From Bacteroidales bacterium (lineage in GTDB: Bacteria; Bacteroidota; Bacteroidia; Bacteroidales; UBA932), in NCBI GenBank assembly GCA_017428945.1, contig JAFRPW010000033.1, positions 1 through 64,000 of the forward strand: a stretch of 64,000 bases of DNA, given 5' to 3'. Below the pieces are notes generated by a model that ran no database searches, was not told where the DNA came from, and saw only the letters and a program-made list of their open reading frames with translations. Each line of letters starts with the position of its first letter. The stretch's first letter is position 1. The position numbers and the translations under genes were made by a program. Shown piece by piece: positions 16,710 through 24,181 of this stretch.

Positions 16710-18800
16710 CTAATACTTGTATACTGTTGATTCTACTGAGGCCGATGAGCCGCCAACCATAAGCTCCCACTCCCCTTCCATGGGCACCATGTCCTGCTTT
16801 TCCTCGCTCCAGGAGAGGAATACCTCCGGGGTAAGGCGGAAGGATACCTTCACGGTTTCTCCGGCCGGGATGGCAACTCGCTTAAAGCCGCGGAGGGACT
16901 TACGCGGGCCTTCCGTATCGGCAAGGTTACGGGTATAGAGCTGTACCACCTCCAGGGCTTCACGGTCCCCGGTATTGGTGATGCTTACGCTGAGCCTGCG
17001 GCCCCTGACATGGGGTTTTCCGTATTCAAGAGTGGTATATCCAAGGCCGAATCCGAAGGGGAAAAGAGGCTCGCCCTGGAAGTAGCGGTAGGTGCGGCCT
17101 TTCATGGAATAATCCTCAAAATCCGGCAGCTGTTCCACTGATTTGTAGAAGGTAATGGGGAGTTTTCCGGAAGGGACAACATCTCCCAGGAGAACATCGG
17201 CAATGGCATTTCCGCCTTCCTCTCCGGGATACCAGGCCTGGAGTATAGCCTCGCAGCTCTGCGTCTCCGGTTCAAGGCCGATGGCGCTTCCCGAGAAGTT
17301 CACAAGGATCACCTTCTTGCCGGCGGCGTGAAGGGCCTGGAGCAGTTCTCGCTGAACCTCCGGCAGTTCTATGGACGTTCTGTCCCCGCCTTTGAAGCCG
17401 GGGATTTCCACCTTCATTTCCTCTCCCTCAAGACGGGGAGAGATGCCGCCGGCAAATATCACGGTTTCAATGCCTTCAAGCTTTTCAAGGATAGCTTCCA
17501 CGGGCTCTCCTGGGGCAACTATGCCGCCTCCGGGGATAATCTTGAGGCCTGGGATGCGCTCCCGGAGGGCATCGGCAAGGGTGACGGTGAACTCCGGAAT
17601 GGGGTTGTAGTTACCCCATAGCATCTCACGGTCATCGGCATTGGGGCCCATGAGGGCTATGCCTTCAGTCCCCTCCAGAGGGAGGATTCCGTTCTTGTTC
17701 TGAAGCAGCACCAGCGATTCCTGCGCCATTTTCCTTGCAAGGGAAAGGTGCTCCGGGCCTTCGACTATGCTGTCCGGAAGGTCTGCCCAGGGGCCAAGGT
17801 CTCCGTCCAGTTCTCCAAGGCGGATGCGGGCGGCAAGGATGCGCCGGAGGGAGCGGTCTACATCGGCCTCATCCAGAAGGCCCTGGGCTACTGCTTCCGG
17901 GATTCGGTCATAGAGGGAACCGCATTCCAGGTCTGTTCCGTTGTGGACGGCGGCGGCTACGGCGTGCTCCCCGTCCTGGACGTAATTATGATACTGCGGA
18001 CCCACAAAGTCTTTCACGGCCCAGCAGTCGCTTACAACCAAACCCTTGTAGCCCCATTCTCCCCGGAGGATTGTGTTTACAAGGTAATCGTTTGCACCGC
18101 AGGGAACGCCCCTGAAGCGGTTGTAGGCAATCATTACCTCCTGTACTCCGGCCTTGGTAACAAGATCCTTGAAGGCGGGAAGATAGGTCTCGCGAAGGTC
18201 ACGCTCGCTTACCTCTGCATCGAACTGATGGCGGTTCCACTCCGGGCCTGAATGCACTGCAAAGTGCTTTGCGCAGGCGTGGGCCTTGAGGACGGGAGCA
18301 TCCATCGGCCCCTGGAGACCGCGTACCACGGCCATGCCCATCTGCCCTGTGAGATACGGGTCTTCACCGTAAGTCTCCATTCCCCTTCCCCAGCGGGGAT
18401 CGCGGAATATATTGATGTTGGGCGTCCAGAAAGTGAGTCCCTGATACCAGCCTGACACTCCGCTCTGAAGGGCCTGGCGGTTCTTTACGCGGGCCTCGTC
18501 ACTGGTAGCCGTAAACACCTGTTCAAGAAGCTCTTTATCAAAGGATGCCGCCATGCCTATGGGCTGGGGGAAGGTAGTTGCCTTTCCGTTTCTGGCTACG
18601 CCGTGGAGGGCCTCGTTCCACCAGTTATAGGCCGGAATTCCAAGGGCCTCTACAGGCGCCGATGTATACCACATCAGGGAGGCCTTCTCCTCCAGGTTCA
18701 TTTTGGAGATAAGGCTCTGAGCCCTTTCTTCCGGGGTCTGGGGCTTTGGGGCACAGGCCGCCGCAGCAAGCAGGATGGTCATAACAAAGGTTTTACGCAT
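16710..18800 (-). CDS. Glycoside hydrolase family 3, lipoprotein (beta-xylosidase/glucosidase type)
   Basis: A 696-residue exo-hydrolase with lipobox LAAAAC (Cys16), so probably anchored on the periplasmic side of a membrane. The GH3 barrel holds the nucleophile in VVSDCWA (D258), KHF near 178-180 and GEDPYLTG near 145. The second sandwich domain and a C-terminal fibronectin-III-like domain follow. The SDC form of the nucleophile motif and the [12 protein letters not shown] stretch are usual in xylosidase-like GH3 enzymes, but substrate cannot be fixed from sequence. It is first in a two-gene operon with the GH94 gene. Confidence 0.9.
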   Translation of the reverse strand: MRKTFVMTILLAAAACAPKPQTPEERAQSLISKMNLEEKASLMWYTSAPVEALGIPAYNWWNEALHGVARNGKATTFPQPIGMAASFDKELLEQVFTATSDEARVKNRQALQSGVSGWYQGLTFWTPNINIFRDPRWGRGMETYGEDPYLTGQMGMAVVRGLQGPMDAPVLKAHACAKHFAVHSGPEWNRHQFDAEVSERDLRETYLPAFKDLVTKAGVQEVMIAYNRFRGVPCGANDYLVNTILRGEWGYKGLVVSDCWAVKDFVGPQYHNYVQDGEHAVAAAVHNGTDLECGSLYDRIPEAVAQGLLDEADVDRSLRRILAARIRLGELDGDLGPWADLPDSIVEGPEHLSLARKMAQESLVLLQNKNGILPLEGTEGIALMGPNADDREMLWGNYNPIPEFTVTLADALRERIPGLKIIPGGGIVAPGEPVEAILEKLEGIETVIFAGGISPRLEGEEMKVEIPGFKGGDRTSIELPEVQRELLQALHAAGKKVILVNFSGSAIGLEPETQSCEAILQAWYPGEEGGNAIADVLLGDVVPSGKLPITFYKSVEQLPDFEDYSMKGRTYRYFQGEPLFPFGFGLGYTTLEYGKPHVRGRRLSVSITNTGDREALEVVQLYTRNLADTEGPRKSLRGFKRVAIPAGETVKVSFRLTPEVFLSWSEEKQDMVPMEGEWELMVGGSSASVESTVYKY

Positions 18801-18819
18801 ACACGTTCTGTTTAATGTA

Positions 18820-18827
18820 CAAATATA
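18820..18827 (-). promoter_or_regulatory. -7 box (TATATTTG) for the GH3-GH94 operon
   Basis: Minus-strand TATATTTG lies 19 bases upstream of the GH3 start codon. Confidence 0.6.
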
Positions 18828-18861
18828 TATAAAAATGATTAAATTTGCATATAGCTTTTTG

Positions 18862-18946
18862 CCGTGGAAGTAAATTATTTATTATCAATACTTTAACCCT
18901 CCGTCCCTGGTCCTTTTACCCCAGGGACAAACACTTAATTGCATGA
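18862..18946 (+). repeat. REP-like repeat, copy A (partial)
   Basis: It shares CCGTG, then TATTATCAATA-CTTTAAC, then a hairpin GTCCCTGG/CCAGGGAC (18903-18926) with copies B (20375) and C (22741). The right arm is missing; the repeat tail runs into ATTGCATG, whose ATG is the start codon of the carboxylesterase gene. Confidence 0.65.
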
Positions 18947-20337
18947 AACACAATTCTTTATCCCCACGCCTCCTTATCATTGGAGCCCTCTTCCTGGCAT
19001 CTTGCAGCCATAACCCCACCGTGAAAGTTGAAGGCGGGCAGATTCAGGGAACTGTAACCGATGGCATTGCCGTCTACAAAGGCATCCCCTATGCCGCCCC
19101 GCCTGTTGGAGAACTTCGCTGGAAGGCACCGCAGCCGGTAGTCCCTTGGGAGGGCGTGCGTGTCTGCGACTCGTTCGGCGCTCCTTCCATCCAGCCTCAC
19201 CATGTAGACAGCGACGCCTACAAGCACGAGTTCTTCTTTGACGGAGATCCTGAATACAGCGAGGACTGCCTGTATCTTAACGTCTGGGCACCCGCAAAGG
19301 GCAAGAACCTGCCTGTTACGCTGTGGATCCACGGCGGAGCCTTCTCCTACGGCTGGGGTTTCGAGCCGGAGATGGACGGCGAGGAGTGGGCAAAGCACGG
19401 CGGCATCCTTGTAAGCATCAACTACCGACTTGGCATACTCGGCTTCCTCACCCATCCCCTCCTCAGCGAAGAGAATCCTGACGGCATTTCCGGCAACTAC
19501 GGCGTCCTGGACCAGATTGCCGCACTCAAATGGGTTAAGAACAATATAGCCGCATTCGGCGGTGATCCCAATAAGATTACTATAATGGGCCAGAGCGCCG
19601 GTGCCGGCAGTGTAAAGAACATGGTAACTTCTCCCCTTTCCAAGGACATCATGGCAGGTGCTATAATCCAGAGCGGCGGAGGCATATCCGAAAGGAGCAT
19701 ACTTGGCGGAAGCCCCCTGGCAGAGTCAGAGCAGCGCTGGAAAGACATGATGGACTGGGCCGGATACACTACGCTTGACGAGATGCGCGCAATAGACCCC
19801 CTGGAGTTCCTGGACATGGCAAGCGAGTATTCTGCAGCCACGGGCAAGTTCCTTGGCTGGCCCGCCCCTGTTGTAGACGGCAAGGTGCTCCCGGAGACCT
19901 TCGACAGCGCCGCCCTGGCAGGCAGAATTGCCGATATCCCCTACATGATTGGCTATACTCTGGACGATATGGGCGGTCTCACAGGCGGCATAGAGCACTT
20001 CTGCGCAGTACGTGAGCAGGCCGGAAAGCCCGCCTACGCCTACCAGTTTGCCCGCCGCCTCCCGGACGACGGCCGTCCCGGTATCCTTCACGGCGCCTTC
20101 CACTCCTCGGAGCTCTGGTATATGTTCAAGAGCCTCCGCCTCAGCTGGCGCCCCTTCACCGAGGGCGATTATGTCCTTGCGGAAGAGATGATATCGGCCT
20201 GGACAAACTTCGCGGCAACCGGCAAGCCCGGCGGCTCCTGGACACCATGTACTGCCTCAGATCCCTCTTTCATGGTCTTCAAACTGGGAGAAGACGACAA
20301 GCCTGCTTCCGGAATGGGCACTCCGCTGGCCAAGTAA
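18943..20337 (+). CDS. Type B carboxylesterase, lipoprotein
   Basis: An alpha/beta hydrolase of the carboxylesterase/lipase family, exported and lipid-anchored (lipobox LASC, Cys21). The oxyanion stretch WIHGGAF lies near residue 128 and the nucleophile elbow is GQSAGAGS (Ser218). The FHSSELWY segment near residue 388 carries the catalytic His. At 464 residues it is somewhat shorter than common members. In this setting it could deacylate plant polysaccharides. Its start codon lies at the tail of REP-like copy A. Confidence 0.88.
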   Translation: MKHNSLSPRLLIIGALFLASCSHNPTVKVEGGQIQGTVTDGIAVYKGIPYAAPPVGELRWKAPQPVVPWEGVRVCDSFGAPSIQPHHVDSDAYKHEFFFDGDPEYSEDCLYLNVWAPAKGKNLPVTLWIHGGAFSYGWGFEPEMDGEEWAKHGGILVSINYRLGILGFLTHPLLSEENPDGISGNYGVLDQIAALKWVKNNIAAFGGDPNKITIMGQSAGAGSVKNMVTSPLSKDIMAGAIIQSGGGISERSILGGSPLAESEQRWKDMMDWAGYTTLDEMRAIDPLEFLDMASEYSAATGKFLGWPAPVVDGKVLPETFDSAALAGRIADIPYMIGYTLDDMGGLTGGIEHFCAVREQAGKPAYAYQFARRLPDDGRPGILHGAFHSSELWYMFKSLRLSWRPFTEGDYVLAEEMISAWTNFAATGKPGGSWTPCTASDPSFMVFKLGEDDKPASGMGTPLAK

Positions 20338-20355
20338 ACCATGGGCCGCCTATCT

Positions 20356-20383
20356 CCCGTGACGCCCGTGACACCCGTGACAC
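20356..20383 (+). repeat. Three tandem nine-base units
   Basis: CCCGTGACG followed by two CCCGTGACA units, directly at the left edge of REP-like copy B. It looks like duplication of the repeat's terminal block. Confidence 0.6.
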
Positions 20384-20483
20384 CAACCTGCTGATTATCA
20401 ATATTTTGACTTATCGTCCCCGGGTATTATTGCCTAGGGACGATTGTTTAATATGCTGGTAATCAACGCTTTATTATCACGGG
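20375..20483 (+). repeat. REP-like repeat, copy B, at the transposase 3' end
   Basis: About 109 bases: left block CCGTGACACCAACCTGCTGA, TTATCAATATTTTGAC, hairpin GTCCCCGG/CCTAGGGAC, then AATCAACG and TTATTATCACGGG. The ends CCCGTGA and TCACGGG are inverted. The right 20 bases encode the last six codons and stop of the RAYT-like gene. It aligns along its whole length with copy C. Confidence 0.8.
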
Positions 20484-21395
20484 TAGATGCAAGAAGGCGG
20501 CAATTTGAACAGTAGGAGCGCTTGTTTCCCTGCGCAACAGCTGAAACAGTTTCTCTTTTTTGTCATTGCCCATGCGAAGAATGTCGTGAATGTCTTTGAC
20601 AATGCCATGATTCATGATTATTGAAGAAAAGCGCGAATACCACCTGTCATCTTTCCCCACGAATGATTCCTGAATATCATACTCGCTTCCGGTATTTGAC
20701 GCTGCAGCCAGGATCTCATTCTCAAATGAGCCAAATAACCCGATGGAGAATGAGTGGTCAATGACCGAATAAGTATTCACGATATAATCTGCAAGCTGGT
20801 CCTTCTCCTGAATTGAAGGGAGTGAATCAAACAATTTAGTCATAACCCTGTATGTAATGTACTGTCCGCTGTCATGTAAGCCCCTGACTAGCTTGAGAGC
20901 ACGCCTTAGCTGCAAGGATGCATACCTAAGACGGATACTATCCGAAAAAGGGTTTTCACTTTGAGCATATGCCATATAGTTCCATTGGTATTGCTCCGCC
21001 CTGGCAACAAGCTTACGTTCAACAGGGTTGTTGTCAAGGTATAACATATTGGTCCTCATTACTTTATTACCATGCTTTGGCGCACTTCCGAAAGGAGAAT
21101 CAAAAACTGGCCCGTGAAGGCCGAAGGCAGAGTTATTCTCCCTTGCAAATATAGAGGTATAATCTCTTTGAAAGCACGATAACCTGTAGGCGCTTGCCGT
21201 CATGGATGCATGGTGGACATGGTCTGGCATCTGAACCAGTTTTACCACCCTGATATCATAACGGTCAGCCATAGTGCAGAAGACAGTAAAAAAGACCAGA
21301 TGATCCCTTATGTTGTAAAACAGTACACCTCTGTCTACTGTTCTTTGGTAGCAGTGGTTTATCTCACTTACAGTTACTTTTCTTTTTTTCTTCAT
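20463..21395 (-). CDS. RAYT-like transposase (REP-associated tyrosine transposase, Y1/HUH family)
   Basis: A 310-residue relative of IS200-type Y1 transposases. Visible signatures are QMPDHVHH (the HUH His pair), RDYTSIF with the presumed catalytic Tyr, and YLDNNPVERKLV plus QWNYMAY, the usual RAYT 'YI-NPV' and 'Y-WS' blocks. A C-terminal domain of about 130 residues is unfamiliar. RAYTs are single domesticated genes that act on REP hairpins rather than mobile elements with their own ends. Here REP-like copies lie at its 3' end and within 2.3 kb on both sides. Codons are more A+T-rich than in neighbouring genes, suggesting transfer. Confidence 0.82.
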   Translation of the reverse strand: MKKKRKVTVSEINHCYQRTVDRGVLFYNIRDHLVFFTVFCTMADRYDIRVVKLVQMPDHVHHASMTASAYRLSCFQRDYTSIFARENNSAFGLHGPVFDSPFGSAPKHGNKVMRTNMLYLDNNPVERKLVARAEQYQWNYMAYAQSENPFSDSIRLRYASLQLRRALKLVRGLHDSGQYITYRVMTKLFDSLPSIQEKDQLADYIVNTYSVIDHSFSIGLFGSFENEILAAASNTGSEYDIQESFVGKDDRWYSRFSSIIMNHGIVKDIHDILRMGNDKKEKLFQLLRRETSAPTVQIAAFLHLPVIIKR

Positions 21396-21497
21396 AACCG
21401 AATAATATGACCAATTGCGAAGTTGGCAATTTATCCGTCACATTATCAGCATGATACGAGTTTTTTCATAACAAGCTAACCGCTTTGGGATCAATCA

Positions 21498-21529
21498 TTT
21501 GCGTAAAAAAGTCAAAAATCTTATATTTG
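21498..21529 (+). promoter_or_regulatory. Complete -33/-7 promoter (TTTG, 20 bases, TATATTTG)
   Basis: TTTG (21498-21501), a 20-base spacer and TATATTTG (21522-21529) match the Bacteroidota consensus exactly. The M64 start codon begins only four bases after the -7 box, so the mRNA should be leaderless. Confidence 0.8.
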
Positions 21530-21533
21530 CTTT

Positions 21534-22760
21534 ATGAAAACGGTTCCTTTTATTATAGCCATTTTTCTCTCTGCGACGCTGAGTGCGCAGTCGTTTCAAG
21601 CTCACTTTACGGATTCTACGCTACGGCTGGATTATGTTTTCTGCGGGAACGCTTCACATAGTGCGATATTCTTCAGAGAGGCGTCTGTATTCAGTGGCTG
21701 GGCAGGGCGGAAGCATAATCTGGGCGAGCCGGCTCTGAGGGGCAACGGTCAGATAAGGGTAAAGGACCCCAGCAGCGGGGAGACCCTTTATGTAAACAGT
21801 TTCTCCTCCCTGTTTCAGGAATGGCAATCCACAGAAGAGGCGCAGAAACTGGACAAGGCCTTCGAGAACACATTCCTGGTGCCTTGTCCCAGGCATCCTG
21901 TTCGCATAGAAGTTGTGCTATTTGACAATCGTGCCAGGCAGAGCTGCATCATTGCCCACACAATTGACCCCAGGGACATCCTCATACGAAGCGTAGCTCC
22001 TACAGAATCAACGGTCCTGAAGGATTCCGGGAAAGACGCCATAGACATAGTCATCGTCTCTGAAGGATACACCGCCAGGGAGAAAAGCAAGTTTTATGAC
22101 GATGCCCTCAGGGCAGTTCAGGCCCTGTTTTCCCACGAGCCCTTTACATCGGTCAGGGACAAGTTCAGTGTACGTGCGGTTTTCTCAACTTCGGAGCACA
22201 GCGGAGTAAGCGTTCCAGGCAAAGGTGAATGGAAAAACACCACCCTCCATTCCAACTTCGACACCTTCTACAGCAGCCGCTACTTGACAACATCTTATAT
22301 TTGGGGACTTTACGATATCATCGGCACAACTCCGGCGGAGCATGTCATCGTCATCGCCAATACACCACAATACGGAGGAGGAGGAATCTTCAACAACATA
22401 ACTCTTGTAACCAGTGACCATCCCACCTTCGCCCGCGTGCTTGTGCATGAATTCGGCCACGCCTTTGCAGGTCTTGCCGATGAATATGCATACGACGAGA
22501 TGGCTGAAACCGTTTACCCCGCCGACACCGAGCCCTGGGAGCCCAACATCACTACACAGGCAGACTTCGCCTCCAAATGGGCCGATATGCTTAAGGACGG
22601 CACTGTTGGCCTGTACGAAGGCGGCGGCAACCAGACAAAAGGAGTATGGCGCCCCGTCCCGGACTGTCGCATGCGAACCAACACGTATCCGGACTTCTGC
22701 CCGGTCTGCACACGAGCCATACTCAGAACCGTAGAGTACTCCGTGACGCCAACCTACTGA
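21534..22760 (+). CDS. Peptidase M64 (IgA-peptidase-like), secreted
   Basis: A 408-residue exported zinc protease. The signal peptide is MKTVPFIIAIFLSATLSAQ. An N-terminal beta domain precedes the metalloprotease domain, whose zinc motif HEFGHAFAGLADEY is at 305-318. The family is named for a Clostridium ramosum IgA protease and is common in gut Bacteroidota; actual substrates are mostly unknown. The C-terminus after CPVCTRAILRTVEY reads SVTPTY and stop, and these last codons come from REP-like copy C. It has its own promoter. Confidence 0.88.
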   Translation: MKTVPFIIAIFLSATLSAQSFQAHFTDSTLRLDYVFCGNASHSAIFFREASVFSGWAGRKHNLGEPALRGNGQIRVKDPSSGETLYVNSFSSLFQEWQSTEEAQKLDKAFENTFLVPCPRHPVRIEVVLFDNRARQSCIIAHTIDPRDILIRSVAPTESTVLKDSGKDAIDIVIVSEGYTAREKSKFYDDALRAVQALFSHEPFTSVRDKFSVRAVFSTSEHSGVSVPGKGEWKNTTLHSNFDTFYSSRYLTTSYIWGLYDIIGTTPAEHVIVIANTPQYGGGGIFNNITLVTSDHPTFARVLVHEFGHAFAGLADEYAYDEMAETVYPADTEPWEPNITTQADFASKWADMLKDGTVGLYEGGGNQTKGVWRPVPDCRMRTNTYPDFCPVCTRAILRTVEYSVTPTY

Positions 22761-22850
22761 CTATCAATGTTTTAACACATTGTCCCTAGGTGCATTTACC
22801 CAGGGACAACTATTTATAGCATTGATTATCAACGACTTATTATCACGGGC
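22741..22850 (+). repeat. REP-like repeat, copy C
   Basis: About 110 bases: left block CCGTGACGCCAACCTACTGA, CTATCAATGTTTTAAC, hairpin GTCCCTAGG/CCCAGGGAC (22782-22807), GATTATCAACG and TTATTATCACGGG. It is homologous to copy B over its full length and overlaps the last 20 bases of the M64 gene. Confidence 0.8.
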
Positions 22851-22953
22851 GCATTGCGGCATCCCTGCACCTGAATGCGGCGTCACTGTCCTATATACAA
22901 GTATATTGCCATCATCCATTGGTTATTACGCAAAAAAAGAGTAAATTAGTAGC

Positions 22954-24159
22954 ATGAAACGCATTATAACACTACTTTTCATGGCAATTGCTTTTTCTGC
23001 AAATGCACAGCAGGCGCTCTGGAGCGGTCCTGCACCCGAATCCCCCGTTATCAACGAAGACGGTACTGTTACCTTCCGCTATCGTGCCCCAAAGGCCATC
23101 AAGGTGGAGGTGACAGGCGATTTCCTGCCCACACAGAAGATGGAAGTGGAATGGGAAGGCCAGAAGAGGACCTTTGACGTTCCTGGAGCACGTGAACTCA
23201 AGGAAGGAAAGGGCGGAGTATGGGAGTACACTACGGAATTCGCAGTTGCCCCTGATCTGTACAACTACACCTTCCGAGTGGACGGAGATACTGTCATAGA
23301 CCCTCACAACATGTGGGTGAACCGTGACGTTTCCACCCTTACAAGCGTCCTTCTTGTTCCAAAGGAAGGATACAGGAGTGACCTTTACGCCATCCACAAA
23401 GTCCCTCACGGCACGGTGTCAAAGGTCTGGTATCACAGCGACATGGCCGGTTTTGACCGCAGGCTCACAGTATACACTCCTGCCGGTTATGAGACTTCAA
23501 AGGCAAAGTATCCCGTCCTGTATGTTCTCCACGGCGTAGGCGGAGATGAAGACGCATGGGTAACTCAGGGCCGTGCAACGCAGATTCTGGACAACCTCAT
23601 CGCACGCGGAGAGGCAAAGCCGATGATTGTAGTTTTCACAAACGGCAACATCTCCCAGGAAGCCGCCCCGCTGGAGAACTCAAACGGCTATGTGAATCCC
23701 ACAATGCAGCTTCCCCAGACCATGGAGGGAACTTTCGAGACCGCTTTCCCGGAAATAATAAAGTTCATCGACGGACGTTACCGTACAATTGCCAAAAAGC
23801 AGAGCCGCGCAGTCTGCGGCCTTTCCATGGGCGGTTACCACACTCTTTACCTGAGCATCAACTACCCCCAGCTGTTCAATTACAGCGGTATGTTCTCTGC
23901 AGCTGTGGTAGCAAGGGATTCCGTGAGCCCCATATACAAGGATTTCGACGCAAAACTCAAAAAGTACTATGCCGGCAAACCCGCCCTCCTCTGGATTGGC
24001 TGCGGCAAGACAGATTTCCTTTACCAGGCCAACAAGGACTTCATGAAAAAGCTTGACGACAACGGCTTCAAGTACACCTACATGGAAACCGAAGGCGGCC
24101 ATATCTGGAGAAACTGGAGGATATACTTCACGGAGTTTGTTCCCCTGCTTTTCAAATAG
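22954..24159 (+). CDS. Secreted esterase with N-terminal E-set (CBM48-like) domain, feruloyl/acetyl esterase type
   Basis: A 401-residue exported esterase. A signal peptide (MKRIITLLFMAIAFSANAQ) precedes a CBM48-like Ig fold (about 25-125). An esterase-D-type alpha/beta hydrolase domain follows, with YPVLYVLHGVGGDEDAW near 186, nucleophile GLSMGG (Ser291) and the C-terminal EGGHIWRNWR catalytic His. This architecture is common in xylan-debranching feruloyl and acetyl esterases of Bacteroidota. It lies 22 bases upstream of a GH3 gene and likely acts with it. A weak promoter-like TAAATTAG sits at 22942. Confidence 0.87.
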   Translation: MKRIITLLFMAIAFSANAQQALWSGPAPESPVINEDGTVTFRYRAPKAIKVEVTGDFLPTQKMEVEWEGQKRTFDVPGARELKEGKGGVWEYTTEFAVAPDLYNYTFRVDGDTVIDPHNMWVNRDVSTLTSVLLVPKEGYRSDLYAIHKVPHGTVSKVWYHSDMAGFDRRLTVYTPAGYETSKAKYPVLYVLHGVGGDEDAWVTQGRATQILDNLIARGEAKPMIVVFTNGNISQEAAPLENSNGYVNPTMQLPQTMEGTFETAFPEIIKFIDGRYRTIAKKQSRAVCGLSMGGYHTLYLSINYPQLFNYSGMFSAAVVARDSVSPIYKDFDAKLKKYYAGKPALLWIGCGKTDFLYQANKDFMKKLDDNGFKYTYMETEGGHIWRNWRIYFTEFVPLLFK

Positions 24160-24181
24160 CCACATAACCAATTGAACAATA

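Noticed and set aside
20463-21395. Complete insertion sequence
   Set aside because: No second orf, terminal element ends or target duplications were seen; single-copy RAYT with REP hairpins fits better.
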